Part shown: piece by piece, positions 45,404 through 57,108 of the stretch
How the letters are laid out: the number at the start of each line of letters is the position of its first letter
Numbering within the stretch: position 1 is the first letter of the stretch
Origin: Paracamarosporium sp. OC-R06-R3
Taxonomy: Eukaryota; Ascomycota; Dothideomycetes; Pleosporales; Didymosphaeriaceae
Reading direction: 5' to 3'
Length of the DNA stretch: 64,000 nucleotides
Assembly (NCBI GenBank): GCA_019828545.1
Contig: JACVRA010000175.1
Coordinates: forward strand, 310,001 to 374,000
Translations under genes and position numbers: made by a program
Notes under the pieces: generated by a model
What the model saw: only the letters and a program-made list of their open reading frames with translations
The model's database searches: none
What the model was told of the DNA's origin: nothing

Positions 45404-45905
45404 TTGCCCGCTTTGTCAGAGGCCTTCTTGCTGGGGGAAACGTGCTGGAGATTTCTGCGCAGAATGAGGTCCTGGAGCCGAACCGACAGAGAGCAACACC
45501 CCATCTCGCGGCGGGGAACAACCCTCCGATTTAAGGACGCCATGACGGCGCCTGCATGACCTGCGCACGCCCTGTGATGCCCGGTAGTCCGGCGTGGAGA
45601 AGCTGTTAAGCTCGGTAACCGTCGTGGTGGAGGTGGGCGCTGCACCTCGGGTCAGAATCTGGGGCAGCTCGGTGGCGCGATATCCGGCGGAGTAGAGGGA
45701 AAATAGTTGAGCAAGAACATCAATACGATGGACCCTCGGTTTCAAAGAGTATGTATCCGAATGACAGTTGGGGATCGCGTTCAAGCTGGGTTTATTTTAT
45801 GTTGACCTGAAGCTGAATCAGGAAGGGACTCACGTGCGTGCACCGAGCCCTCACCCAAAGTAGCTATGCACGCAGATTGACCGAAACACTATATCAAGCA
45901 CTATA
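45404..45905. other. Intergenic, same-strand genes
   Basis: Upstream of pantothenate kinase and downstream of the deaminase gene. A direct repeat of CACTATATCAAG occurs around 45886-45910 at the 3' end of the deaminase gene. Confidence 0.45.
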
Positions 45906-47359
45906 TCAAGCACTACTACTCATTGTCCGCAATAGCTGTAAGACTTCGTGCTTTGTGACAAAGACATTGTTGAGCGTCGTGTGTCTGTCTCCTGACCCAA
46001 GATCATCCAGCGCATCCACCAAATCTCGTACTTTGGCACACTCCCACTCGCCCGAATTGGTCGTCCAGAACACTCGCTTGATACCAACAGAATTCATGTA
46101 AAGGATGCAACGGTAGCACGGATGACTTGCAAGGGCAGAGGGCTCTTGCTCGGTCGATGGCGCGGCAGTCTTTTCAGCTGAGGTTGATATAGGACCTGGG
46201 TTGAGGAGCTCATCATGTAATGAGCCAGTCAGTTGCTTCGGAGCACTTGTCTGTCCAGGCGCATCACAGCAAGAGCTTGTAACACTATTCGTAGAGGTCT
46301 TCCATCCTAATCGAGCCACGTACAGGTCCGCTCCATTGAGGCGCAGGTCCTTTTTGCGCTCGGTGACGCTTCTTTTCTTCTCGGTGGTATAGTTTTTTGG
46401 CACCACGATCGGGTTCGACTTTGGCGGAGCTGAAGCTGATATTGTCTGCTCCCATTCTTCTGTTAGTAAGTTTGAGGCGCCGGAGGAGGAATCAACTCAC
46501 CTTGCTAGAAGATACAGAGGCTTGAATCGATCGCGCTGTGGGTGGATCGATCATGACGACGGAACCAGGGATAGCGGCTTCTACCGAAGAGTTGTGGAAA
46601 CGAGAAGAATGACAGGGAGCCATAATAGTCTGGTGCGCCGGCAGCTTACGCGCATGTTTCTGGCGCTGTTTTTTGTGTTGTCCATCGTACTTGTGATCTT
46701 TCTCGTGTTGACGATGCTTCTGATTCTTCATTCCGTGTTTCTCCATACTCTTCTCTGTGGGTGCCTGCAACGCATGACTGTTCGTAAGACCCAGCGCAAG
46801 ATCCAGCGAATTCCGATCGAGATGCAGTGCCTTCAAATCGCCACTCTTGAACTTGTTGGTGGCCGAGCGCGGTCTTGCAGATGGTCTCGACGTAGGTTTT
46901 GACCGCGTCCTGTCGCAGTCGAGCTTTTCGTTTAGAATCACCCGATAGCTTAAGGTACGGTTTCCCAGAAGACACTGCCGTAGGGGTCAGCGTGGTGGAG
47001 GTGGATAGTGCAGAATGGATGGCCATCATTTCCGAATGCATCGAGAGCGGCGCATTGGCAAACTTGCTGCTGCTCATGGTCTCGAACGGCGTAACCGTCG
47101 AGTTACAATCGTTGTTGGAATCCTTGGGGCCTCGCTTCGACTTGTGTTTCTCTTTCAGCTTGGCCAGGGCAGTCGTATCCAAAGAACGAACAGGAAGACG
47201 ACCAGTTTTCAAGGCGCCGCCGCTGAAGCCAGCACGATGATCATTGAAACCCTGGCCAATGACTTTGCCACCGCGCACAATGATACATCCGTGGCGGTAG
47301 TGGAGCGGGGAATGAGCTGCCTGCTCAAGGCACAGATTGAGGTAGTTATCAGTCTTCAT
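45906..47359 (-). CDS. CMP/dCMP-type zinc deaminase with a long insertion
   Basis: Three exons (47359-46959, 46909-46501, 46445-45906) give 449 residues. The N-terminal part has the deaminase start (DNYLNLCLEQA, RHGCIIVRGGKVIGQGFND) and the zinc/catalytic motif HSE at about residues 108-110. The second zinc motif, PCYRC, appears only at residues 379-383, followed by GIKRVFWTTNSGEWE. In ordinary family members these motifs are about 30 residues apart, so about 270 residues of Lys/His/Ser-rich, probably disordered sequence are inserted. Both introns (49 and 55 bases) have reasonable signals and restore the frame. The substrate (free nucleotide, tRNA or other) cannot be told. Confidence 0.75.
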
Positions 47360-48798
47360 GTTGATGTAGTGGGCTGTAGGTCTGGGTCTGCTTAGCGAGA
47401 CTGGTGCGTGTTGGCTGTGTCGTTCAAGTTTGGTATTTATCGCTTCCGTTGCTAGTTGATTGTAGTCGTTCGGAAGACAGCGCTGAGTGTCTGTTATGGA
47501 CGAGGGTTGAGAGACGGCGTTGCGGAGGCTGTGATTGAATGAGTCATGCTGTTTTTGGTTAGTGTCATGACCTCAACTTCCGCCGCACAAGGTCACATTG
47601 TTCATGGAGAGCACCCATATACGTATAAAGATGTTCTTGAGTGTAGTGCAATTTCATGTTTGCCTGAGTAACTCCGCTTGCGTACCCAACGACTCCAGTA
47701 TTATGAAATAGGACAGCCCTGCTAGCTTTCGCACCCGAACTTCGCATGTCCAAAATGGTTAACAAGTTCGCTACGTCTTTCACGACCACGCTCAATGACT
47801 ATTTCCATCAAACAATAAAGCATGAATCATAGGTATGCGTTAAGATAAGCTATCCCTGGACTTGCAACACGAGTAGTACTATCTTTGGATGTTTCTAGTA
47901 CATCATCCTCCTAAAATTTACGCTCGCAGCATACTTCTCAAAATTGAACATTCGATGTTCGTCTGGCAACAATGGTAGTATTGAGATTACTCCTCCACCG
48001 GTTAAAAAGCGCCCGAGCCTCGGTATGACCGTTCGAGCCTAATCTTGAACCCGATAACCACATCTCGTCAGGCAGCGAGTCGTTGTGATGTCTTTATATG
48101 TGCTTGTGCAAGAAAGAGCAGGGTTTTCCGAAATATTTCCTACGCCCTGGTTAACCTCTGAACAGATACTTGCGCTATGGCAGAACTTTAAGGGCGCGTG
48201 TCATGAACACTGCGATATATAATTCGGTCCATGGGAAGTACAACTCGATCAACCGGCCTTTGGTGTTGCGGCTCAGCGTCTTTTTCCGGGCCTGCGGCCT
48301 TCCCGCGAAACCGTGCCGATATAACCGTATACCCGGGTGCGCATGTGGCTTTGGAAGTCCAGCCACATGCTTCAACATTCAATGACCAATCTTAAGGTGC
48401 TGCTATATGAGGTTAGAATTAGGAGCTGCACTGAATCGTGGGGGTAACGTCAGACTTGCAGAATGCGACGTGTGAGTCCAATGTCTTCACTTTTGAGGAG
48501 TGGCTAGAGAGAGCTAGTGTATTTGCCATCGCACGTTTCTTGCGTTACTCATCGTATTGCTTCATCTATGTAGAGCGGCTTCGGGATATTGATATCCTCA
48601 TTCCTTGGTTCTCATGTCACGCGTCGAGTACCCTATACCCAAGTCTGAAGTTCCAGGCGCTCTATGCATTTCTCGCAGAAATCGAATTCGACAAGGCTCC
48701 GAAGACCACTGATACGTACTTATAGCCACGCAATATGCTTGTTCCTGTCCTTCTCCAGTATTCAGTACGTCGATCAGTTGTAGCGTGGACATTTCCCC
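47360..48798. other. Intergenic, divergent genes
   Basis: 1.4 kb between the deaminase and AA7 oxidase starts. Short ORFs only; none has domain-like sequence. I see no RNA gene or repeat. Confidence 0.45.
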
Positions 48799-50332
48799 AT
48801 GGGTAACCTTATCATACTCCTTGCCTCTTTGAGCATCTGGCTCTCTACTGCTGCCAGCGCGGACACCGTCTCAAAGCGTGCCGCTCTTGATGATTGCCTC
48901 AAGTCTGCCTCTGTCCCAACATTAGCCTCTGGTTCCGCCGACTACACACAGTCACTCAAGCCTTTCAACCTTCGGGTAACCTTCAAGCCTGCCGCTTACG
49001 CTGTACCGACCACAGTGAAGCACGTCCAAGATGCGGTCGCCTGTGGAGCAGCGAACAATGTCCAGGTCACCGCCAAATCTGGTGGACACAGCTATGCATC
49101 GCATGGCCTAGGCGGAGAAGACGGACATCTAATCGTTGACATGCGGAACTTCAATAACGTCACCGTTGATCAGGCAGCGCAGACGGCTGTTATTGGAACA
49201 GGAGGAAGACTTGGAGATGTGGCTACAGCACTGTACAGCCAAGGAAAGCAGGCGATCAGCCATGGCACATGTCCTGGGTATGTATTGCTGCCGCAAAGCT
49301 CTACGTCCACCCGAGCGATTCTTACACGTTTGCAGTGTCGGTGTCGGCGGTCTCTCGCTTCACGGTGGCTATGGCCTCATCTCTCGCAGCAAAGGTCTCA
49401 CTCTTGACAACATCCTCTCTGCAGACGTCGTCCTAGCAAACAGTACGCTCGTAACAGCTTCACCTACACAAAATGCGGACTTATTCTGGGCCCTTCGCGG
49501 CGCAGGCGCCGCCTTTGGCATCGTAACAAACTTCAAATTCAAGACCTTCACCGCGCCAGAAAACAACATTGTCTTCAATTACTTCTTCCAACCATCATCT
49601 GCGACACAGCTCGCGAACGCACTCACCGCGCTGCAAGACTTCACACGCAACTCGCAGCCACCGGAGCTCAACATGCGGCTATTCTTGTCGGGCTTCACCA
49701 CCTTCAGCGGTGTATACTACGGAAGTCGCACAGACTACGACAAGATCATGAACCCTCTGCTTCAGAAAATGGGTATCTCGAGCGGGAGCGTAAGCACAAA
49801 CTCGTGGCTCAACACGCTGACGTCGTTCTCCAACGGCGCCCTCCAACAAGCCAAACCGTACGACACGCACGAGACCTTCTTCGCCAAGTCGCTCATGCCC
49901 GAGTACCTGAGCCCCGCTGCTATCACCGCACTCAGCAACTACTGGAACGCGAACGCACGCTCGAACTCTCGATCTTGGTACCTACTCTTCGACTGTCACG
50001 GCGGCAAGAACTCAGCGATCTCGAATGTCAGCGCTGACGCAACGGCCTACGCACACCGAAACGCGACGTTCAAGATGCAATTCTACGACCGTGTGAGCAG
50101 TGGGAGTTATAACACGGCGTGGTTTCCGTTTTTGAACGGGTGGATCAAGGCTATCACTGACGCGAGTCCGGACGTGAACTACGGCATGTATATCAACTAC
50201 GCTGATACGAGTCTGACGAAGGAGGAAGCGCATAGTCACTACTGGCTAGGGAACTACGAGAAGTTGGCAAGCTTGAAGACAATTTGGGATCCGAAGAAGG
50301 TGTTTGAGGGACCGCAGCTAGTGGGCAGTTAG
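48799..50332 (+). CDS. Secreted FAD-linked oxidase (AA7, berberine-bridge type)
   Basis: Two exons (48799-49277 and 49336-50332; 58-base intron) give 491 residues with a signal peptide (about 1-20). FAD-binding signatures: VTAKSGGHSYASHG, whose His is the usual 8-alpha linkage, and HGTCPGVGVGGLSLHGGYG, formed across the intron, whose Cys is the usual 6-S-cysteinyl linkage. Thus bicovalent FAD, as in gluco-oligosaccharide oxidases, is expected. The C-terminal BBE block is seen near the end (YINYAD ... YWLGNYEKLASLKTIWDPKKVF). Likely substrates are extracellular sugars or secondary metabolites. No biosynthetic cluster genes are adjacent. Confidence 0.9.
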
Positions 50333-51239
50333 AGTAGGTATAGTGCGTTGCAAATGAGTAGTCAATAAGATGAGAGTTAGATGCATGACGAATCATTGTT
50401 ATTCTTTCCATATTATGATCTTCGTGTGTCGCTTTCAATTCTCAGCCGTCTTTCGTCAAGGAGACGCAGCCTGCCCAGCTAATATCTGCGGCACACGATA
50501 TATCCTTGTCGACAGCTTCTCATAGGTAGGGAACCTCTGAGATAACCAGAGCCGTGTGAGCCACAGGTCTCACTCGCTCGCAACTCTAGACATAAATTCA
50601 AGGTGTGTCCGCCACCGTTCGACCGCACCGCACCGCTTCCTTTGGTCTGCGACATCTTGAGTAAGCACAGTCATCATTTTTCTTCCTCAACCTCTCACCA
50701 TCGGCAAGAGAGTCAATGAAAAAAAGAGGAGGTGCGAGCCAGTAACTCTCGCTCAGCTACTGTGCAAGCATCGCCAGAGGCAAGCGTAGCATCAGTAACT
50801 GGTAGCCCACACGCTGCATGTGCAGCCTTGTCAGGCGCACAATGATAGCATGGGTAGGTACAACTCGTACTGGGCAGCTGTACATCACGGCTTTGACCAA
50901 TGATTGCAAGCCTTGTCGGATCAGTCCGCAGTCGAGGACAGGAGGAGCCTTGATACCGCGCAGGTAAAACGGGCCGCCACCGAGGCTGTGGTCCTGGGGA
51001 AGAGAAGAGAGGTTGGGGGATAGAGGGGTTTATATACCCTGAGGGGGACCTGCCCAGGCGCTAGTCGATCACGTGCGGTAGCTGCCTTCGCAGTCTGTGC
51101 ACTCATCGCTGTGGTGACGGTGAGGGACGAGGGCGCGGTCACGGGGACTCCAGGGTGCAGATGCGTGGCACGACTCGAATTGGCTGGTTTTCGTAGCTCG
51201 ATGAATATGGAAAGAGGTATGCGAAGTAGCACTAGTCGC
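50333..51239. other. Intergenic, left of repeat array
   Basis: 3' flank of the AA7 gene followed by spacer. No gene is supported. A degenerate further copy of the array motif may occur near 51132. Confidence 0.4.
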
Positions 51240-51985
51240 TACCATTGGTGCACAACCTTATTGATTCCTCAGGAGTGGACTCAAGTACTTGAGATATATT
51301 TGTGTAGGAGCATGGAATGGTGAGTCTCTGAAGGGTGTTTAATGAGTAGATAGTGTGACGAAGGTTCCAGCAGGATATTATACAATTTCGGAGTCCAACC
51401 CTAATAATACTTCAAGAGTGGACTCAAACACTCGAAACATCTTCTCGCACCCTTACAAAATATGTGTATCCCGACCTAGATTTGGCGGCCAGAAAATGGG
51501 GCTAGAGTGTCAGCAGTACATCATCTGTTTTTAATATAAACGCGTGATAACACCTCAAGAGTGGACTCAGTACCTTGAGTATTCCTTTACAAGGTTACAG
51601 ATTGTTTGTACTCAGGCCAAACGTAAGTGGCCAGACAAATAAGCCGGAGTGGCAACAGTATGTTATATATTTTCAGCATACACATTTGATAATACCTCAA
51701 GGCTGGACTCAAGACCTCAAAACACCTTTCCGCAATCCCACAAAACATGCATATCCCGGTCTGCATCTAATGACTGTATAGTGAGGCTGGGGTGTTGAAA
51801 GTACATGAATCACTGTCAATATACACACATGATAGCATCTCAAGAGTGGACTCAATATCTCAAGCCATATGCTCATTGTCCCAATCTCTACTCAAATCAT
51901 GCATGTACCTTACGGTACCAATCATATCCCACGTACTACTCTTCCATAGAACTAGCTGACTTCTTCTGCCTAATCTATGTGCGCT
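51240..51985 (+). repeat. Tandem array of a degenerate 143-bp unit, five copies
   Basis: A core reading TCAAGAGTGGACTCA (with variants) recurs with its GTGG at 51275, 51418, 51561, 51703 and 51846, a spacing of 142-143 bases. Each core is flanked by short inverted arms (CTCAAG ... CTTGAG); copy 1 contains the perfect palindrome TCAAGTACTTGA. Flanking parts of the unit are more diverged but share phrases such as CACAAAACATGCATATCCC. The period is not a multiple of three, so it is unlikely to be coding. Confidence 0.85.
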
Positions 51986-52002
51986 GGAATGCTGCGAGAT
52001 GA

Positions 52003-52778
52003 TCAGGCTGGCACCGCAATCTTCTCCGCCCCCGGTCCCGGCTTCGGCTTCGGCTTCTTCTTGTCTCTGCCCTTCCTCTCCCAGGCTGTCTTCTTGCTAC
52101 GCCGCTTCTTGATGCCGGAATTCTCGGCTCGACGGATCCTGGATACCTCATTGAGATCGTCGATCGGGGCGGGTGAAAGCCGGCTGTGGTGCTGGTTATT
52201 GATGACTTGGGCTGCAGATGTGTGCGTGGCGGATCCAGGCGGAGCGTTGTCCATGCCTGTGTCGGTGTCGGTGTCGACATGATGACCCTGGTTACTGAGA
52301 GCTTGACGCAATTGGGATTTCATGCCGGACACAGTGTTCTCCTGGGAGGCAGCGTGAATACCGGTCATGGGCTCCTCCTGCCGACGTAACGCGGCGTCGG
52401 CACGTAGCTTCATCTCCTCGAGTTCCGCGGCTTTTTCCATCATCTGTACGCCTGTTAGTACTGCTCGAGAATGGTATTTGTGAGCGAGAAGAGAGCGCTA
52501 CTTACCTTTTTCTCCCTGCTCTTGATAGTATTGTCCCTGCTCTTAATAGTATAGTAAAGCTTGAAGAAGCGCTTTTCTAGCTCAAGCTTGCGCTTCTGCT
52601 GATCATTGAGCTCCGTAGCCAACTCCAAAGCCCGTCGCTTCCATAGGTCACAATCCGCGCGAACGGCCTCGATATCTTCGGACTCGTTGTCGGAGCGCTC
52701 GTTACCGTCAACAGTGGCGAGACGAGGGTCTTCCACCGCATCTACGGGCGCGTTCTCGTGAGAGTTGAGGGATGCCAT
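52003..52778 (-). CDS. Coiled-coil protein with basic C-terminus, unknown function
   Basis: Two exons (52778-52506 and 52443-52003; 62-base intron GTAAGT..TACAG) give 237 residues. An acidic start is followed by a heptad-rich helical region (about residues 35-110, containing RALELATELNDQQKRKLELE) that continues across the intron. Next come a Gly/His/Asp-rich linker and a Lys/Arg-rich end (KKRRSKKTAWERKGRDKKK) that could be a nuclear signal or bind nucleic acid. No family is recognised. Its 3' end abuts the 143-bp repeat array. The short acidic-coiled coil-basic layout resembles small repeat-associated ORFs in fungi, but no transposase feature is seen. Confidence 0.6.
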
Positions 52779-53554
52779 AGTACCTAGACTCGCGGGTACG
52801 AAGTAAGCCAAGACACATCCACTTCATACTGAGACGTTACGTACCGTTTGGAAAAGAGAGTGGGGTCTTAGTTGCTGTCTAGGCGGCAGGAGTGAGCGCG
52901 AGTGCAGGTGCGGCGTTGAGTTGACCAAATTGAGCTGTCCCCGGGTTGAGGTGGGAGTGAGTGTGACTGCCTGCCAGGAAAAAGTCAGCAAGATTGCGCT
53001 GTTTTATATTATCGCGCCAAGCAGCACGCATTCACCTAATCTCAACTTCGCTCTTGGCGGCACTCGCGCACTCAAAACGCTGCGATATGACAAATTCAGA
53101 AGTCCACAGCCGAGGGCCATGATTCTCTTTTCCCTCAAGAAGAAGGCAAGGAACTGAAGAAGTACAGTATGAAGAGAACAAGGAGACGACGAAGCACACC
53201 AGGGATATATACAAACAACTCAAACGAACGAACGCACCGGGACATACCGAAGCTAGGCTCCAGCAAGCGGTGTAGAACTCAGTGACCAATGACAGTTCCC
53301 AGCGCAAAGAGGACACATGCTACAAACCGAAATGGTCAGCTCGCGGTGGGAATAATTGGTGGGATAGAGGAGTGTGGGATATGTGTGATTGCTGTTGGAT
53401 AGTGCATGACCTCTGGACCAATTTCGAGCGCATACCAGTAAGATAATTGAGTGCAGCGTATCTGGCCTTGATGCATGAGTACCTACATCCTCAGTGGAAA
53501 GGTTCCTTTCTAGCTTACATATCTATATACACTACACCCTGCCTACTTCACACC
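52779..53554. other. Intergenic
   Basis: Upstream of the coiled-coil gene and downstream of the enoyl reductase gene. Nothing supportable is seen. Confidence 0.45.
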
Positions 53555-54781
53555 TTACGTTCTCCCAAACACAAACACACCCTTCCCTTCCCTATACCCC
53601 TCCAGCGCATCCTTAACCTTCCCCACAAGATCCTCCCCCTTGGTCTCCCACTCCCACGGAATTCGCTCCACAGGCGTATCTTTGAACGTCCCCCTCCTCG
53701 TCATATCTAGCACATCCGCGACCGTCTTTTGCTTCTCCTCCGGATGCTTCTGCGCCCACTTGCTAACCCAGAACCCGTGGAAGTGAATGTCCTTGAAGAT
53801 AAGCATGCTAGCGGGTATGGTAAGCGGCTGCTTGGACATAGCGCCGTAGGTAACGAAGTGCGCGTCAGACGCGAGGAGTTTCGCCATTGCGGTGGCGGGC
53901 TTTCCATTTACGCAGTTCAGAGCTAGGCGGATGGGGGCGCGGCCGCCGTCCGTCCATTCCTTGCTCATGTCTTTTATGCCCTGGGACTGGAGCTCTGCAT
54001 CTGTAATCACGATGTCTGCGCCGATATCTTTCAGTTCCTTCTTGAGCTTTTCTTCTGCGGAGGGGTCGTCCCGGCTGCGGATTACGTTGATGCTGCGGAG
54101 ACCCCATTGCTTGCCGAGTTGGATTGCTGCGCGGCCAACTCCCGAGTTGGCGCCGTTCTGGATGAAGAAGTCGCCTTCTTTGAGGGACACGAAGTCTTTT
54201 AGCATGCGGTAGGCGGTGCAGGGGTTTATGCTGACGGTGCCGGCTTGCACAGCGCTGATGCCTTCTCGCATTGCTTCGTCGAGCCGCACGACGTCTTCCA
54301 CCCGTGCGCTGGCATGCGTTCTCCATGTGCCAAATCCAGGCCCGTTCATGATGACCCAATCTCCCTTCTTGAACCCTTGCTCTTTAGGCTTGGACCCTAA
54401 CGCGATGATTTCTGCGACGCCTTCATTTCCGGCGACGGCGATGGGTTTCGCGGTGCCGAGAGAGGTGGTGAAGGTCGGTTTCGAAGGGTACACGCCTTGG
54501 ATTTGGTTGATGTCTGCAGGGTTTATGGGCGAGGCGAGGAAGCGGAGGGTCATGAGGTCGCCGTGGGGTGGGGATATAGAGTGCCCGTGTAATGAGAGAA
54601 CTGCAGGTGGATCACCATACTCTTGGAAGGTGAGTGCTTTAGCTTGTTCGTAGCCGTAGGCGGAGATTGCGCGTCGTTGGGTATGGGCGGGCGCGCTGCA
54701 ACGGGCTTGTCGGAGACATTGTAGAGGGGCGATGGAAGCTCTCGTGAGCCGAGGAGCTGATGTTAGCGCTCTTGAGGCCAT
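53555..54781 (-). CDS. ETR1: Mitochondrial 2-enoyl thioester reductase
   Basis: Single exon, 408 residues. A basic, Ser/Ala-rich N-terminus (about 1-40) is a mitochondrial presequence. The MDR-type reductase follows: LTFQEYGDPPAVL, SPINPADINQIQGVYP with the active-site Tyr, GNEGVAEI, MNGPGFGTWRTHA, the NADPH loop QNGANSGVGRAAIQLGK, and NVIRSRDD for cofactor phosphate recognition. It performs the last reduction step of mitochondrial fatty-acid synthesis, which feeds lipoic acid production. The fold, order and length fit MECR/Etr1 closely. It is one of few intronless genes here. Confidence 0.93.
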   Translation of the reverse strand: MASRALTSAPRLTRASIAPLQCLRQARCSAPAHTQRRAISAYGYEQAKALTFQEYGDPPAVLSLHGHSISPPHGDLMTLRFLASPINPADINQIQGVYPSKPTFTTSLGTAKPIAVAGNEGVAEIIALGSKPKEQGFKKGDWVIMNGPGFGTWRTHASARVEDVVRLDEAMREGISAVQAGTVSINPCTAYRMLKDFVSLKEGDFFIQNGANSGVGRAAIQLGKQWGLRSINVIRSRDDPSAEEKLKKELKDIGADIVITDAELQSQGIKDMSKEWTDGGRAPIRLALNCVNGKPATAMAKLLASDAHFVTYGAMSKQPLTIPASMLIFKDIHFHGFWVSKWAQKHPEEKQKTVADVLDMTRRGTFKDTPVERIPWEWETKGEDLVGKVKDALEGYREGKGVFVFGRT

Positions 54782-55078
54782 TGTCGCGGATACAAGTGTT
54801 TAGATATGGCGTTGGAGGAGCGACGTGGAAAAACCCGGTCGTCCGATGTTTCAATGAGGTCGGAGCTATGACGTCTAACGGGCCGAGGTTGGTGGGGACA
54901 CGAAACTCAACACCACGCTAGACGTCTGGATAGGCAGAATCGAGGGTATAAATAAATGCACAGGAGCAACACGCATATTCGAGTTTTTTGGCATTCAGGT
55001 CGTTATGCAATTTAATACTATGCTATGTTTGCGCGCTAAAAAATCACCTACATGTCGTTCGAGGAAATAGTTTCGACT

Positions 55079-56713
55079 TCACCTAAGCTTGCGTTGCTGA
55101 ATCTCCTCTAATTCCGCCATCTCATCGAGCAGTTGAACCGTCTCAGCTGGATTTGCAATCCAAGCTGTGGTGCACGCCAATCGAGCCTTGAAATCGTTTG
55201 CTCCAGCTGACAGGAACTGGTCTCCCACGTGAAGCGTCTTGCCCCCTTCAATGCCACCGAAGAAACGCTGGCAGGCGAGTACACCCCATGACTTATCGCC
55301 AATATCCACGAATACATCGTTGCCGCCGTTGAAAGCGCAGAAAGGCAAACGGTTTCCCACCTCAGACATTTCCTGTATGATGTTAGGTTTTGCATGATTG
55401 AACAGCAACGAATATCGGCTTACCAGTATCTTCTGCGCAATCAGGACAGTTTCTTCAAGCGTCTCCCGGCAGAACTTGTGGCCCGGTTCAGGTATTATAC
55501 CGACTGCCCGCTCTTTGCGGACAATGGTAGCATTCATGCGCATGTTCTTGACCGTGTCTCGCAAGGATGCTTCGGCAATATCGAGCAACGCTGTAATATC
55601 CGACTCTTCCCACAGTACCATCTCTTTGAGTAGCCACTCCTGTTTCGGCACCAGCGCCAACATATCCGGTACATTTCCATCGAACCTAAAGCAGTAGTTG
55701 CTCTCTCCGCCCATGACAATGAGTCCTTGTTTGGCCGATTGTGGGAGGTCCGACGCGTAGATGGCATCCAGGAGCCCGTAAAGTCTTTCATAGTATCGAT
55801 GTGCTTCAGTGTAGCCTGCTGCTGTGACGATACCGATTCTGGAACCGTCACGCATCAGCTTTAAGATGCGTGGAATTACGGGGTTCTCGGGTGTTAGACA
55901 TTGGCCATCATCATACAACGTAACGTCACCATCGAAGGTAACAAGGCCCAAGGGCCCGTTGCGGACTAAACTCATCACTTGGGCCGTGTTGAGGATCAGT
56001 CGGACATCATTGAAAGACGGAGGCACGAAGCGGCGCATGCTGATGAAACGCCGTTGATCTTGCCAAATGAATGCATCGTGGAGAGCCAGCGGAGTGAAGA
56101 AGTTGGCAACCGAGGGCACAAGGAGTTTGAGCTTGGAACGATGCTGTGTTCCGGCCTGTTGGTGGGCAACTGCGAGCATACATTAGCACGTAACATCTTG
56201 GGTTATACGATCTGAGTCGTTTTAACCAAGTCGAAAAGGATCATCCTACTATGATCGTTTACTATGTCTTCGACATCTCGCATAATCTCAGCATATCGTC
56301 GCTGGGTTCTGGTGGCCGTAGCATCGACAGATTCACCATCAGGCTCGAATACGGCAGTAGGTTGGGAATGTAACACGAATGGTACTGCTAGCAGCCCCTA
56401 GTAGAGCATTACTATGCAGTCTTCTCGGATGCGTGTGGGGCTGAGTACCTTGATCCACTCAATCTAATGTACGTGTTAGATCCATTGCAAACGTCTGAGG
56501 TCATAGCTCTTGAACCCACCAATTGGTCTCGCCGATGGGTCTGAAGAGTATATCAGCGTCAGCGAACATCAAAATAAGTGTGCCACGAACGGACCTTGAG
56601 AGCATCTGAGGCAGCTAGTGTCAGCACAGGCGGCTAAAGACGCGGAGAGGTGAGGCCGCAAATGGCCAATCTCGAGCGTAACACTTACATTCTACACGAT
56701 ATCTGGTCGTCAT
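55079..56713 (-). CDS. ISN1: IMP-specific 5'-nucleotidase
   Basis: Seven exons (56713-56689, 56605-56595, 56540-56520, 56463-56449, 56397-56209, 56155-55424, 55372-55079) give 428 residues. The start MTTRYRVEYALKTHRRDQ is spread over exons 1-3, of which exon 2 is only 11 bases, exon 3 is 21 and exon 4 is 15. The ISN1 body is clear: RFVPPSFNDVRLILNTAQ, LVTFDGDVTLYDDG (HAD-type Asp motif), IGIVTAAGYTEAHRYYERL, VMGGESNYCFRF, CAFNGGNDVFVDIGDK, TLHVGDQF. The enzyme releases inosine from IMP in purine salvage. The last intron (55373-55423, GTAAGC..ACAG) is 51 bases and has no stop, so it could be retained without frame loss. The gene is divergent from MED17. Confidence 0.9.
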
Positions 56714-57108
56714 TGTGAACACGAGAAGTAGCAAAGAAAGAGAAGGATGAATAAGTGAGGTCTAGATAAGCTGTACACAAAGGTGGCAGGAACGACGCCA
56801 CTAAGCTGAAACAAGGAAGGAAAGGCCACGTGAGTGCTTTGGTTCATCCCACGCCCGCTTAGTGGACTTTTGCTGGCCTCCACAAGATTGTGCTTTTCAG
56901 CCCAGAACCTTCTGGAGGGGCACAATGTCTTCTGCAAGCGCGTGGATGCGGTGAGAGGATCCCGTGCAGGGGTAGCTTAATCGATAGTCCCACTAGCGAA
57001 CCGCGGCACCGCGGCCATCCCGTGGGCTTGTTTGGACCCTTGCATCAGACACAGCATTTGTCCACAGCAACACGCACCAGCAAGGTGTCTTACCGCCCGC
57101 CCGCAACA
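56714..57108. promoter_or_regulatory. Divergent promoter of ISN1 and MED17
   Basis: 395 bases separate two head-to-head housekeeping genes. A CACGTG site lies near 56827-56832. No other element is identified. Confidence 0.35.

Noticed and set aside
51240..51985. CRISPR-like array
   Set aside because: The unit is 143 bp with whole-unit similarity and no unique spacers, in a eukaryotic genome; it is an ordinary tandem repeat.
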